DNA of 38,391 nt from an uncultured Alphaproteobacteria bacterium (GCA_902578675.1 CACHDV010000011.1:1-38391), one strand, 5' to 3'; shown: positions 21,998-31,324, counted from the stretch's first letter. Translations and numbers: made by a program. Notes: generated by a model from the letters alone, not told the origin.

Positions 21998-23276
21998 TAG
22001 TAACCCTAACTTTTACGAGTTGTTTGAAAAGCTTTTGGCGCGGAGAGCGACAAGGGTCGAAGATGCTACTAAAGTTTCCGCAGGTATCATCGAAAAAGTG
22101 AGGAAAAGCGGAGACGAGGCGCTTATTAAACTCACCAAGGAGTTAGATGGGCTGGATCTAATATCAACGGGTTTAATTATAGATACCGACGAAATTGACG
22201 AAGCTATTAATAGAATAACTACTGATCAATACGATGCACTGAAATTTGCAGCAGATAGGATAACAGCGTTTCATCTTAAACAAATGCCGGATAATTTTGA
22301 ATACTTAGATGAGACAGAGGTAAAAATGGGAATGCGCTGGAGTTCAGTCGATTCTGTCGGTCTATATGTGCCTGGTGGTACAGCATCTTACCCAAGCTCG
22401 GTGCTAATGAATGCCATACCGGCAAAAGTGGCAGGGGTACCGAGACGGGTGATTGCCGTACCTCAAAGCCATGGATCTATAAACCCATTAGTTCTCGCTG
22501 CTGCAAAACTGGCCGATGTACAGGAAGTTTATCGAGTTGGAGGCGCTCAAGCGATAGCAGCGTTAGCTTATGGAACAGAGACGATTAACCCGGTCGACAA
22601 AATTGTTGGGCCAGGGAATGCCTTTGTCGCTGCCGCAAAAAAACTAGTCTATGGCGTTGTTGGAATAGACTCTATCGCGGGGCCGTCAGAAGTTTTAATT
22701 GTTGCGGATACATTAAACGATCCCAAATGGATAGCTTATGATCTGCTAGCGCAGGCAGAGCACGATGAAGTTGCTAGATCAATCTTAATAACTGACAGTG
22801 AAAAATTTGCCACAGAGGTAATCAATGCTGTGGAGGAAACCTTAATATCGTTAAAACGATCCGAAATTGCTAGGGCTAGTTGGGAGAAACAAGGTGCGAT
22901 AATCGTTATAAGTTCATTAGCTGAAGCGCCAGAACTTGTCGACCGCATAGCTCCCGAACATCTGGAGCTCGCTGTCGAAAAGCCTAATGAATTAATGAAA
23001 TTAATTAAGCATGCTGGAGCAATTTTCTTAGGGAGGTATACGCCGGAGGCCATTGGTGATTATGTTGCTGGTCCTAATCATGTTTTACCAACTGATCGAG
23101 CAGCAAGATTTTCATCTGGATTATCGGTCTTCGATTTTATGAAAAGGTCTACGTTTGTTGAATGCAATTTAAGGAGCTTGGAGAAGATTGGCCCATCAGC
23201 TGTAACCCTTGCTGAAGCTGAGGGTCTTCCGGCTCATGCAGAATCAATTAGAGTTCGTTTGAGCACCTTGAAGTGA
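21978..23276 (+). CDS. hisD: Histidinol dehydrogenase
   Basis: 432 aa, normal length, NAD-dependent enzyme for the last two steps of histidine synthesis. Visible: [22 protein letters not shown], the NAD/Zn-site region [47 protein letters not shown] and the catalytic [12 protein letters not shown], plus [18 protein letters not shown]. The start overlaps the end of hisG by 20 bases. In many alphaproteobacteria a UPF0262 gene and a low-molecular-weight phosphatase follow; here the next gene is infA after a 164-base gap. Confidence 0.97.
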   Translation: MASKINSSNPNFYELFEKLLARRATRVEDATKVSAGIIEKVRKSGDEALIKLTKELDGLDLISTGLIIDTDEIDEAINRITTDQYDALKFAADRITAFHLKQMPDNFEYLDETEVKMGMRWSSVDSVGLYVPGGTASYPSSVLMNAIPAKVAGVPRRVIAVPQSHGSINPLVLAAAKLADVQEVYRVGGAQAIAALAYGTETINPVDKIVGPGNAFVAAAKKLVYGVVGIDSIAGPSEVLIVADTLNDPKWIAYDLLAQAEHDEVARSILITDSEKFATEVINAVEETLISLKRSEIARASWEKQGAIIVISSLAEAPELVDRIAPEHLELAVEKPNELMKLIKHAGAIFLGRYTPEAIGDYVAGPNHVLPTDRAARFSSGLSVFDFMKRSTFVECNLRSLEKIGPSAVTLAEAEGLPAHAESIRVRLSTLK

Positions 23277-23327
23277 TGTTCGTAAAAAATGTGCGTGGTC
23301 AGGTCTCCACTATCTAAACTTTATAGA

Positions 23328-23375
23328 CGGTTGCATGATAAACAACCGAAGAGGTTTTTTTGAGCTCAAAAAAAC
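23328..23375 (+). terminator. Hairpin and 22-bp A/T palindrome between hisD and infA
   Basis: CGGTTG and CAACCG (23328-23348) form a 6-bp stem with a 9-base loop, followed six bases later by seven T (23355-23361). Those T are the left arm of a perfect 22-bp palindrome (23354-23375): G, seven T, GAGCTC, seven A, C. This could terminate hisD transcription, or be a symmetric binding site ahead of infA. Another small hairpin GGGC-TATTC-GCCC follows at 23388-23400. Confidence 0.45.
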
Positions 23376-23440
23376 GGCTTGACCTTAGGGCTATTCGCCC
23401 GCAGGTTTAGAGAATGTTTTTAACATGATAGGAGTATAAG

Positions 23441-23659
23441 TTGGGTAAAGAAGATGTTTTGGAAGTTGCTGGTACAATTTCGGAGTTGCTACCAAATGCT
23501 ATGTTTAGGGTTAAGCTAGATAATGACCACGAAGTTTTGGCTCATACCAGCGGAAGAATGAGGAAAAATCGCATTAGAGTATTGGCAGGCGATAGAGTTA
23601 ACGTTGAGATGACGCCCTATGACTTAACCAAGGGCCGCATTACATTTAGATTCAAATAA
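23441..23659 (+). CDS. infA: Translation initiation factor IF-1
   Basis: 72 aa, the exact size of IF-1, an S1/OB-fold protein that binds the ribosomal A site in initiation. [39 protein letters not shown] and [20 protein letters not shown] are near-universal. The start is TTG 23441: the Shine-Dalgarno AGGAG (23430-23434) is 6 bases away and an in-frame TAG (23429-23431) prevents any earlier start. A TTG start on IF-1 is unusual and may limit its own translation. It precedes maf and the RNase gene. Confidence 0.97.
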   Translation: MGKEDVLEVAGTISELLPNAMFRVKLDNDHEVLAHTSGRMRKNRIRVLAGDRVNVEMTPYDLTKGRITFRFK

Positions 23660-23677
23660 AGTATTCCATAGAGTTTC

Positions 23678-24301
23678 GTGGAAAACGGAAAAAAACTATT
23701 TTTACCTCCAGATGGCCTAGAATTAGTTTTGGCGTCGGGGTCTCCAAGGCGAAGTGACCTTCTTAAACAAATTGGTCTAGAAAACTTTTTATCAGATGCG
23801 GCTGACATTGATGAAACTATAAGGAAGCTAGAAACCCCCAAAAAATATGCTGCTAGGGTTGCTTTGGAAAAAGCAGAAACAGTAAGGCATAGACACCAAA
23901 GATGCGTTATTTTAGCCGCTGATACGGTTGTAACATGCGGCACAAGGATCCTAGATAAACCGACCTCAAAGAATCAAGCAGAGAAATGTTTGCGAAGACT
24001 TTCTGGCCGTAGCCACAAGGTTTTGGGGGCGTTTGTCGTGATTGGAGCAGATAATCAATATGTAAAAAGGTTAGTTGTTTCTTCTGTAACTTTCAAACGT
24101 CTAGATGAGCAGGAGATCAATGATTATTTAGTCAGTGGGGAATGGATTGGAAAGGCTGGGGGGTACGCTATTCAAGGTAGGGGAGCTGCTTTCATAAAAA
24201 AAATACAGGGTTCGTATTCTAATGTGGTGGGCTTACCTCTTCATGAGGTTTACAATGCCTTGAGGGGATTGGGCTTTAACTATAAAGAATGTAATCGGTG
24301 A
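23678..24301 (+). CDS. maf: Maf-like nucleoside triphosphate pyrophosphatase
   Basis: 207 aa, starting at GTG 23678. Maf enzymes hydrolyse non-canonical nucleotides such as m7GTP, dTTP or UTP and so avoid their incorporation. The signature LASGSPRRSDLL (18-29), the catalytic Asp in LAADTVVTCGTRILDKP and GKAGGYAIQGRGAAFIKKIQGSYSNVVGLPL are all present. It lies between infA and the RNase E/G gene, the usual alphaproteobacterial order, with an 18-base gap before it and 10 after it. Confidence 0.95.
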   Translation: MENGKKLFLPPDGLELVLASGSPRRSDLLKQIGLENFLSDAADIDETIRKLETPKKYAARVALEKAETVRHRHQRCVILAADTVVTCGTRILDKPTSKNQAEKCLRRLSGRSHKVLGAFVVIGADNQYVKRLVVSSVTFKRLDEQEINDYLVSGEWIGKAGGYAIQGRGAAFIKKIQGSYSNVVGLPLHEVYNALRGLGFNYKECNR

Positions 24302-24311
24302 GAAGATTATT

Positions 24312-25625
24312 TTGATTTCTGACGAAAAAATAATTATCGATACATCGCCGGGTGAAAAAAGAGTTGCTGTTTTAAAAAATAATCGTCTCGCAAATTTATT
24401 TATAGAGCGACATCACGCACCATGGTTAAGAGGTGCTATCATACTCGCTAGAATAACGGCTACACGAAAGGAGTTAGGAGCAAGTTTTTTAGATCTAGGT
24501 ACTTCCTCCGGGTATATAGAGCATGGAAAAATTAACCAGCCCATTGATGGAGAGTCTCTACTTGTCCAAGTTTTAAGTGATGCGTATAGAAAAAAATCCG
24601 CTCGAGTAAGCTCGAATATTTGTCTTAGAGGAAAGTATTTTGACCTCTACCCAGTGATGGATACTTCGTCGATTTCACGAAAAATCAAATCAAAAAAAAA
24701 GAGAGGTTTGATAAAACAATTTATAGATGAGAATATTCCGAACGGCATAGGTGTTCATATAAGAGAATCTTTTGACGTGAGCAATTTGCTCTGTATGAAG
24801 GAAGTAACCTTGGCTGAATTACAAAAATGGAAAGACGTCGAAGAAAGAATTTCAAAAAGTTGTTCCCCCTCAATACTGATGCCATCACTTGGTGCGTTGG
24901 GTCATGCAATGGAAAAGTATCCAAACGCAAACGTTTATGAGGGTAGATATGGTGGTTTATTTAAAGATTATGGCGTAGACTTCGAGATAAATCGCGCACT
25001 CGAACGAAAAATATCATTAGATAGTGGTGCTTACCTCTTTTTCGATGAGACTGAAGCTCTTACTTCGATTGATATAGACATTGGAAGTGGCAGTAAGCCA
25101 AGATCAGAAACTACTTCTCTAGTCGCACATCTTGCTGAGGAAATTTTATGGCAGCTTCGGTTGAGAGAGATAGGTGGCATCATACTTATAGATTTTCCAA
25201 GATTTAAGAATTTCAAGATAAGAAATAACTTTCTGGAAAATCTGCAAAGTTTTGCCCTTAATGAAGAAGTGCCGTTAGTCATCCATGGTTGGACACGTAC
25301 AGGGCTGCTGGAAATAACAAAACCGCGAGAAGGAGTATCATTAAAAGAAGTATTAGTTGGAACAGTTGAAGACAACACACCGGCATTAGAAACGGTTGCG
25401 TTAAAGGTATTACGGTGTTTGATGAAAAAGACAACAGGAATAGCCTATCCCGAAGTTATATGTTCTCTGTCTTTAAAAAATGTAATAAACACCACTTTTG
25501 ATAAGGAGGTGCGAAATATAAACGACAAAATAGGCGCGAAAGTCTTAATAACAGAAGACAGCGAAATGACCGATAATGAGTTCTTAATAAAAAACGGGAT
25601 TAATTCAGAATATGACGTTAGGTAA
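24312..25625 (+). CDS. rng: RNase E/G family endoribonuclease, short form
   Basis: 437 aa, starting at TTG 24312. It is an endoribonuclease for RNA processing and decay. The DNase I-like catalytic part holds FFDETEALTSIDIDIGSGS, where Asp254 corresponds to the E. coli RNase E metal ligand Asp303, and IILIDFPRFKN with Asp294 for Asp346. Position Asn305 of RNase E is Asp256 here. The Zn-link cysteines (C-P-x-C) are absent, and there is no C-terminal scaffold. TRTGLLEITKPREG ends the core. The N-terminal S1-like part is somewhat diverged. It is coupled to yacG by a 14-base overlap. These differences fit the short alphaproteobacterial paralogue, but a full RNase E must exist elsewhere. Confidence 0.88.
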   Translation: MISDEKIIIDTSPGEKRVAVLKNNRLANLFIERHHAPWLRGAIILARITATRKELGASFLDLGTSSGYIEHGKINQPIDGESLLVQVLSDAYRKKSARVSSNICLRGKYFDLYPVMDTSSISRKIKSKKKRGLIKQFIDENIPNGIGVHIRESFDVSNLLCMKEVTLAELQKWKDVEERISKSCSPSILMPSLGALGHAMEKYPNANVYEGRYGGLFKDYGVDFEINRALERKISLDSGAYLFFDETEALTSIDIDIGSGSKPRSETTSLVAHLAEEILWQLRLREIGGIILIDFPRFKNFKIRNNFLENLQSFALNEEVPLVIHGWTRTGLLEITKPREGVSLKEVLVGTVEDNTPALETVALKVLRCLMKKTTGIAYPEVICSLSLKNVINTTFDKEVRNINDKIGAKVLITEDSEMTDNEFLIKNGINSEYDVR

Positions 25626-25818
25626 AAAAGCTGTATGCGCTTTATGTGATAAGCCACAAGCCGAGAGTTATAAACCGTTCTGCTCTGCAAGGTGCAAGCT
25701 CATTGATTTAGGAAACTGGATGAATGGAGGTTACAAACTACCCAGCGAAGAGGCTCCATCTCAAGCAGAAATATTGGATTTATCAGATTATCTATCACAT
25801 AAGAGACAGCAATTTTAA
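25612..25818 (+). CDS. yacG: YacG zinc-ribbon protein (DNA gyrase inhibitor family)
   Basis: 68 aa with the four-Cys zinc ribbon C-A-L-C (9-12) and C-S-A-R-C (27-31), then K-L-I-D-L-G-N-W, the family signature. E. coli YacG binds GyrB and inhibits gyrase; the alphaproteobacterial copies sit after rng. It overlaps the RNase gene by 14 bases and its stop overlaps that of the convergent puuE gene. The C-terminus (LDLSDYLSHKRQQF) is typical of a short acidic-to-basic tail. Confidence 0.92.
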   Translation: MTLGKKAVCALCDKPQAESYKPFCSARCKLIDLGNWMNGGYKLPSEEAPSQAEILDLSDYLSHKRQQF

Positions 25819-26750
25819 TAGAATATTTTCGATGTTTCTGGTTGCAACGGATGGGGGTGCGTTTTAAACCAATGTTTAGCTATGTCTATTCGATTGCATA
25901 CCCAAATATCATCAAAGTTAGCAATATAATCTAGAAATCGCTTAAGACCCATCGCTCGGGCGGGATGGCCAATCAACCTCTGGTGCAGGCCAACAGACAT
26001 CATCTTTGGTGCTGTCTTGCCTTCTTCGTAGAGTAAATCGAAGGCATCTTTGTTAAATTTAAAAAAATCATCTGAGGTGCTAAACCAACCGCGGCCAAAT
26101 TTTGAGTCATTCGTCGTCAGCGAATATGGGATCACTAAATGAGCTTTGTTGGGAAACTCAAGCCAGTATGGTAGCTCATCGTTGTACGCATCAGAGTCGT
26201 ATATAAATCCACCTTCTTCCAATAAAAGGCGCCTAGTATTTACACTAGGGCCCGTTCGGCAATACCACCCTAACGGTCGTTGGCCGAATAAATTTTGCAG
26301 CGATGCGACGGCTTTCTTGATGTGTTCTCTCTCCTCATCTTCACTAAGCTTATAGTGCTCGATCCAACGCCAGCCATGGCAACAGATATCCAATTCATAC
26401 TTTTTTATTGCTTCGACCACTCGGGGGTTACGTTCAAGTGCTAAAGCACACGCGAAAATTGTAACGGGAAATTTGTGTCGTAAAAATAAATTTAATAAAC
26501 GCCAAAACCCTACTCTTGAACCGTACTCAAAAAGTGTCTCTGCTGCTAAATCACGGGTTCCATGAGGAATAGTGGATGAAGGTGATTCGGTTAGACTCGC
26601 TTCGGAAAACCCATCTCCGTCTGGTATAGAGTACTCGGATCCTTCCTCGTAATTGATAACAAAGTTTACAGCTATGCGGGCGCCGTTTGGCCATTGTGGA
26701 TGGGGAGGGGTGTCAGCGTAACCAATGAGGTTTCGAGGGTATCCGTTCAA
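25815..26750 (-). CDS. puuE: PuuE-type allantoinase (polysaccharide deacetylase family)
   Basis: 311 aa NodB-homology protein. It resembles PuuE, the metal-independent or atypical allantoinase of uric-acid degradation: MNGYPRNLIGYADTPPHPQW, the family start, then VNFVINYEEGSEYSIPDGDG, YGSRVGFWRLLNLFL, ICCHGWRWIEHYKLSEDEEREHI and GWYCRTGPSVNTRRL. It would open the allantoin ring to allantoate in the cytosol, allowing use of purine nitrogen. No other purine gene is near, so a related cyclic imide or polysaccharide deacetylase activity cannot be excluded. It is downstream of the GNAT gene on the same strand with 141 bases between, and converges on yacG. Confidence 0.85.
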   Translation of the reverse strand: MNGYPRNLIGYADTPPHPQWPNGARIAVNFVINYEEGSEYSIPDGDGFSEASLTESPSSTIPHGTRDLAAETLFEYGSRVGFWRLLNLFLRHKFPVTIFACALALERNPRVVEAIKKYELDICCHGWRWIEHYKLSEDEEREHIKKAVASLQNLFGQRPLGWYCRTGPSVNTRRLLLEEGGFIYDSDAYNDELPYWLEFPNKAHLVIPYSLTTNDSKFGRGWFSTSDDFFKFNKDAFDLLYEEGKTAPKMMSVGLHQRLIGHPARAMGLKRFLDYIANFDDIWVCNRIDIAKHWFKTHPHPLQPETSKIFY

Positions 26751-26891
26751 GATTCATGTCCTTTCATTTGTGATACGAAGCTGAGCATCCAATTTATAAT
26801 ATATTTTTAAACGTCGAAAGCCATTGATACCTCTAAATTAGCTTCAATATTACAGGAGTGCCATTTTTGCAGAGGCTCGGCACGAATTAGC

Positions 26892-27329
26892 TTATAAAGC
26901 TTTTCTTGTAAGTTTTAACCACGCGGTTAGTTGCCCATTGAATTGTTCTGACCAGAGTTTTGTAACAGTAAAGTCTTTTTTTAAATACCACAAAATCGCT
27001 TTTTCGTTTCTGCATAAAACGTTTACTGAAATGGGGGTTTCGAGACGTCTTTGGACGTTCTCTAGGAGACAAGTGCCTACTCCGTTAGCTTGAAATAAAG
27101 GACTGACGAATAAATAATTTATGTGACTCTTGGAAATTGAGTAATCACAAAAACCGGCGGGCGTTTGATCGTAGAAGGCAATAAATCTCAAATTACTTCG
27201 AAGCGGTAATATTAGAACATCGTCTTTTAAAAATGATCGTGGAATATCTGCACTCACTAGAGCTCCCAGCATAATAGTGCCGCACAATTCATCGTCCGAG
27301 ATAGTACCTTCACGAATTTTTAGTTTCAT
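26892..27329 (-). CDS. GNAT-family acetyltransferase
   Basis: 145 aa with the GNAT fold: HINYLFVSPLFQANGVGTCLLENV (71-94 in outline) contains the acetyl-CoA pyrophosphate loop Q-A-N-G-V-G-T, and NVLCRNEKAILWYLKKDF is the typical C-terminal helix and strand. Its start overlaps the DUF1045 gene stop by 4 bases (ATGA), so the two are coupled. In phosphonate gene sets a GNAT called PhnO N-acetylates aminoalkylphosphonates; this could be an equivalent, but the sequence alone does not say. Confidence 0.85.
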   Translation of the reverse strand: MKLKIREGTISDDELCGTIMLGALVSADIPRSFLKDDVLILPLRSNLRFIAFYDQTPAGFCDYSISKSHINYLFVSPLFQANGVGTCLLENVQRRLETPISVNVLCRNEKAILWYLKKDFTVTKLWSEQFNGQLTAWLKLTRKAL

Positions 27330-28072
27330 TTTAAACCTAGCTTGAATTGATCAACCAACAAAAAAGGGGCCTGTCTGTTGGTTTGATGAAACAAACAAAC
27401 ATATTCAATTTTTATCCTTTTCTTTAATGATTTAGAAAAATGCCTCTGGATGGCATCGTGAATAATGGCTTGCTCCTTAGTTAATTGTATTTTAGCAGTT
27501 AGTGTCATATGAAATCGAAATTCCGAAAACACGTAAGGATAGCCCCATTTAATCAAATTTTTATCTTGTGAAGGGGTTAGGCCTTTTGATCTTCGTATTG
27601 CGAGTTCTTCTTTGGTGAGATGTTCTCTAAAAGCATCAATTTCTCTAACCATAATCTCGGCTAGACTTTGTATCTTTGGATTGGGTTTCGACAGCATTAA
27701 GGCGAAGAATTTGCCCAAGGTCGAAACGTCAAGTTTTACGTAAAACGGGCTTGTATCTTCGCACACTTGTCTCAGTGCATGCTTCAAGAGAGTTAATGAA
27801 GTTCCATGCTTTAATTGAAAAGGGGGTTTCAATGTCGCATGAAATCCATAATGTCTGGCACTTTTAGTTAATTCGGACAAACGCTCAGAGGCTATACCAG
27901 ATATAGAAGGCTGTTCTATGATTTTTCCAGTCGCGCTATCTCGTCCTAGCCAGGTACTTCCAAGTGAATGAAGCTCCGAAAATGGCGTCGGAGCGTAATA
28001 AATGGCAAATCGTCCGGATCTATTATTATTTGGGCCGATAGTTTTTTTATCTTTACTCAAGATATTACCCAT
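27326..28072 (-). CDS. DUF1045 family 2H phosphoesterase (phosphonate metabolism)
   Basis: 249 aa from ATG 28072. The longer frame up to 28273 would overlap the divergent phnM gene, and the family starts with the strand now seen as RFAIYYAPTPFSELHSLG, so the internal ATG is preferred. The two H-x-T motifs of 2H phosphodiesterases are present: GFHATLKPPFQL and FRFHMTLTAKI. STWLGRDSATGK near the start is the family signature. DUF1045 proteins accompany C-P lyase genes and have been proposed to replace PhnP, the phosphodiesterase that opens the cyclic ribose phosphate. The gene is divergent from phnM over an 80-base gap and is coupled to the GNAT gene. Confidence 0.85.
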   Translation of the reverse strand: MGNILSKDKKTIGPNNNRSGRFAIYYAPTPFSELHSLGSTWLGRDSATGKIIEQPSISGIASERLSELTKSARHYGFHATLKPPFQLKHGTSLTLLKHALRQVCEDTSPFYVKLDVSTLGKFFALMLSKPNPKIQSLAEIMVREIDAFREHLTKEELAIRRSKGLTPSQDKNLIKWGYPYVFSEFRFHMTLTAKIQLTKEQAIIHDAIQRHFSKSLKKRIKIEYVCLFHQTNRQAPFLLVDQFKLGLK

Positions 28073-28152
28073 CTGTAATTCCAAAAAGAGAGGTAAAACT
28101 CTATAGTTAATATAACGCATGGTATCAGAATTATTGATAATAAGGGTGACTA

Positions 28153-29319
28153 ATGACAAGTAAGGTAAACAAATTTTGTATCCAAGGGGGTCATGTTCTT
28201 TTACCAAGTGGTGAAACTCAAGAAACAGATATCGTGATTTCTGAGGGGAGAATTGATTCCATTGGAGTATCACCCGCCAAAACTGTTAAAAGAATAGATG
28301 CTTCTGGATGCATGGTTTTACCAGGCATTGTGGATCTTCACGGCGATGCCTTTGAAAGGCAAATAATGCCGCGGCCTGGGGTTACATTCCCTTTAGAACT
28401 TGCATTTTTAGACACGGACAGACAGCTGGTCGCAAATGGGATCACAACAGGTTTTCACGGGATAACTTACTCTTGGGAACCTGGGCTACGTGGTCGCGAG
28501 ACAGTAATTAAAGTTTTGACGGCTTTGAAGAAGGTTTCCGATGGGTTAGGGGCGGCTACAAAATGTCATCTACGATTTGAAACGTTTAATTTCGCCGCAG
28601 AAGACGAAGTTGTTGATTGGATCTCAAATGGAGAGATACACTTCGTGGCTTTTAATAACCATCTTCCTTCAATTCGCAAAAAAATTCGTGAAGACCAGCC
28701 TCTTTCGCAATTTTTAGAGCGCACCGGTCTGGCAAAAATAGACTTTTTGTCTTTAGTCGAAAGACTCTCAGAACGCGAAAGTGAAACTACCCAACTAATC
28801 GAAAAACTAGCAAAAACTGCAAGAAAAAATTCTATTTCCATGGCAAGCCATGACGACAAAACCGCTACCATAAGACAATTTTATGATTCCTTAGGCTGTC
28901 ATATTAGTGAATTTCCATTAACAATGGATGCAATCACTCAAGCATATGAATTAGGTAACTTCATTGTACTCGGAGCACCAAATATTATAAGAGGAGGAAG
29001 CCATATGGGAAAATCTGGCCTATCCGCCTCGAGAAATATAAAGGCTGGCATGGGAGATATATTGTGTTCCGATTATTATTACCCTGCTCTGATGCAAGCA
29101 CCTTTCAACTTATCAGAGAACAAAATTCTGGACTTTGGCTCCAGTTGGAGGATGGTCTCCAAGGCGCCAGCTGAAGCGGCGGGGTTAACGGATAGGGGTG
29201 AGATAATCGAGGGAAAACGAGCGGATTTGATATTAATCGAGCAGCAGGATTTTGGGGAACGGAAATTGATAGCAACTTTCGTAAATGGCAGCCCAGTATA
29301 TCGATCTTGTTGGCTTTAA
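28153..29319 (+). CDS. phnM: Alpha-D-ribose 1-methylphosphonate 5-triphosphate diphosphatase
   Basis: 388 aa amidohydrolase-superfamily enzyme that releases pyrophosphate in the C-P lyase pathway. The metal-site motifs are GIVDLHGDAFERQIMPRPG, SMASHDDKT, GAPNIIRGGSHMG and CSDYYYPALMQAPF, and the terminal KRADLILI-E strand is typical. ATG 28153 follows GGGTGACTA. No core C-P lyase gene (phnGHIJKL) is in the window, so this is a detached part of the pathway, or the enzyme serves another substrate. Divergent from the DUF1045 gene, so the shared 80-base gap should hold two promoters, but I see no clear boxes. Confidence 0.95.
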   Translation: MTSKVNKFCIQGGHVLLPSGETQETDIVISEGRIDSIGVSPAKTVKRIDASGCMVLPGIVDLHGDAFERQIMPRPGVTFPLELAFLDTDRQLVANGITTGFHGITYSWEPGLRGRETVIKVLTALKKVSDGLGAATKCHLRFETFNFAAEDEVVDWISNGEIHFVAFNNHLPSIRKKIREDQPLSQFLERTGLAKIDFLSLVERLSERESETTQLIEKLAKTARKNSISMASHDDKTATIRQFYDSLGCHISEFPLTMDAITQAYELGNFIVLGAPNIIRGGSHMGKSGLSASRNIKAGMGDILCSDYYYPALMQAPFNLSENKILDFGSSWRMVSKAPAEAAGLTDRGEIIEGKRADLILIEQQDFGERKLIATFVNGSPVYRSCWL

Positions 29320-29429
29320 AATCTTAGTTTGTTGACTCGCATTTTTTGTTCAAATAGTCCATATTTACACGGCCTTAAGTTTTTCCTTAGTTCGTACTTC
29401 AAACACTCCGGGTTTATGGTCCTTAGCAT

Positions 29430-31283
29430 ATGAGCTTTCCAGCTGATTTTCTTGATGAATTAAGGTCTCGGATTCGAATTTCCGAGGTTGTTGGTAAAAA
29501 ATTAAAACTTATTAAGAGAGGAAGAGAGTTTCTAGCTCTTTGTCCCTTTCACAACGATAGCAAACCCTCTTTATCTGTTGTGGATGAAAAAAACTTCTAT
29601 CATTGTTTTGCGTGCGGAGCACACGGGGACATAATCAAATTCACTATGGAAACTGAGGGGCTAAACTTTGTTGAAAGTGTAGATAAATTAGCCAACTTAG
29701 CTGGATTGGAAGTCCCCAAACAGGACCCAATAGAGCGTGCAAAAGAGGCCCGCCGAAGGACGTTAAGGGAAGTCCTAGACGAAGTTACAATTTATTTCGA
29801 GGAGTTTTTAAGGAAGGCACCGACTAAAGCTGGATTGGATTACCTGAAAGAAAGAGGATTGTCAGACAAGACGATTAAATCTTTTCGATTAGGGTTAGCG
29901 CCGGCCAATTCAAAGACCTTTCGCATGGATATGCAAGGCCGAGGTATTGAAGAAAAATTGCTAGAAGAGGCAGGTCTAATAAAAAAGTCAGCTGCATCTT
30001 CATCAACCTACGACTATTTTAGAGGAAGACTTATTTTCCCAATCAGCGATAGAAGAGGCCAAATTATTGGTTTCGGAGGTCGGGCACTAAATAACCAAGA
30101 ACCAAAGTACTTGAACTCACCTGAAACCAGCTTATTTCAAAAGGGTCAGATTTTATATCAAGGCCAAATGACAGGGGAGATAGCTCACAAAACCAATCAG
30201 CTGATAGTTGTCGAGGGATACATGGATGTCATTTCGTTAGCTGAAGTTGGCATGAGCAACGCTGTGGCACCCCTGGGTACGGCTCTGACTGAAGGACAAA
30301 TTAGGGAACTTTGGAAGTTTTCAACTGAACCAATTATATGTTTTGATGGAGATAGCGCCGGAATGCGTGCAGCAGTGAGAGCGTGTGACAGATTGCTACC
30401 AATGCTCGAACCAGGGTTCTCAGCGAGATTCGCTTCTTTGCCGCCAGGGGAGGATCCTGACGATATTGTCAGACGTGGAGGGGCAAACAAGTTTCGAGAG
30501 TTGCTTGAGTCATCAACTGGACTATCAGACTTCTTTTGGGAAACGGAACAAAGTAATGGATCGCTAGACACACCAGAGAAACAAGCAGCTTTTTTTAAGA
30601 GGATAAGGAAACGAGTTGGGGAAATAAAAAACCAGACAGTGAGAGAGGCCTATAAGGATTCGATAGAAGCAAAAATTATTAACTTTAGGGCTTCAATGCG
30701 AGCAGTAACCAGTGGAATGGCAGGTCCCTATTACGGTCATTCACGATCCAACCCATATAAATCTATTAGATCGTCTATAAGCAACAAAGCAGCTAGAGTA
30801 AACATCACTCAAATAATGGAAAGGCGTCAGAAGCAAGCTATTTTAGCAGCATTTTTAATGCACCCAAGTTTGGTTGAAGATTTCGGAGAGGCTCTAGGTT
30901 ATTTGGAATTAGGAGATCCATTTCTTGACAAACTCCGTCTAGACATTTTAGACATTCATGCTGATGGAGAGTCAGTTAATGCACAGTATTTAAAAAGACG
31001 TTTATTTGAAAGAGGCTATACGGATAATTTTGAGGGTGTTTTAGAAGATAAAGCTCTCGCCCACATAGCATTTGCGGGGCCAGGGGTGGCTATTCAGAAA
31101 GCGAGAGATGGTGTTAGAGAACTATTATCCAGGATAGGGAAATATCAGTTAGAGGAACAAATAGCCTTGGCCACAAACGCCGTAATGGATGACTTAAACG
31201 AAGTAAATTGGAATCGTTTGTCATCCCTAAGGGCTGCTTTGGTTTCGGTTAATGGTGGGTCAAACTTGGAAGACCCTGTTTAG
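29430..31283 (+). CDS. dnaG: DNA primase
   Basis: 617 aa, full length. The CHC2 zinc motif is Cys38-x2-His41 ... Cys59-x2-Cys62 in CPFHNDSKPSL and YHCFACGAHGD. The TOPRIM catalytic region has IVVEGYMDVISLAEVG and ICFDGDSAGMRAAVRA. The C-terminal helicase-binding part begins near residue 440 (RRQKQAILAAFLMHPSLVEDF). It makes RNA primers for lagging-strand synthesis with DnaB. It is followed 33 bases later by rpoD, the conserved dnaG-rpoD pairing. ATG start at 29430, with no strong Shine-Dalgarno. Confidence 0.97.
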   Translation: MSFPADFLDELRSRIRISEVVGKKLKLIKRGREFLALCPFHNDSKPSLSVVDEKNFYHCFACGAHGDIIKFTMETEGLNFVESVDKLANLAGLEVPKQDPIERAKEARRRTLREVLDEVTIYFEEFLRKAPTKAGLDYLKERGLSDKTIKSFRLGLAPANSKTFRMDMQGRGIEEKLLEEAGLIKKSAASSSTYDYFRGRLIFPISDRRGQIIGFGGRALNNQEPKYLNSPETSLFQKGQILYQGQMTGEIAHKTNQLIVVEGYMDVISLAEVGMSNAVAPLGTALTEGQIRELWKFSTEPIICFDGDSAGMRAAVRACDRLLPMLEPGFSARFASLPPGEDPDDIVRRGGANKFRELLESSTGLSDFFWETEQSNGSLDTPEKQAAFFKRIRKRVGEIKNQTVREAYKDSIEAKIINFRASMRAVTSGMAGPYYGHSRSNPYKSIRSSISNKAARVNITQIMERRQKQAILAAFLMHPSLVEDFGEALGYLELGDPFLDKLRLDILDIHADGESVNAQYLKRRLFERGYTDNFEGVLEDKALAHIAFAGPGVAIQKARDGVRELLSRIGKYQLEEQIALATNAVMDDLNEVNWNRLSSLRAALVSVNGGSNLEDPV

Positions 31284-31324
31284 CATATTGTTTTAGTACT
31301 AATGGTTTTGGGTGAGTGATTATA

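Noticed and set aside
28073-28273. Longer N-terminus for the DUF1045 protein
   Set aside because: It would overlap the phnM start region and lacks family similarity; the family begins at the strand shortly after ATG 28072.
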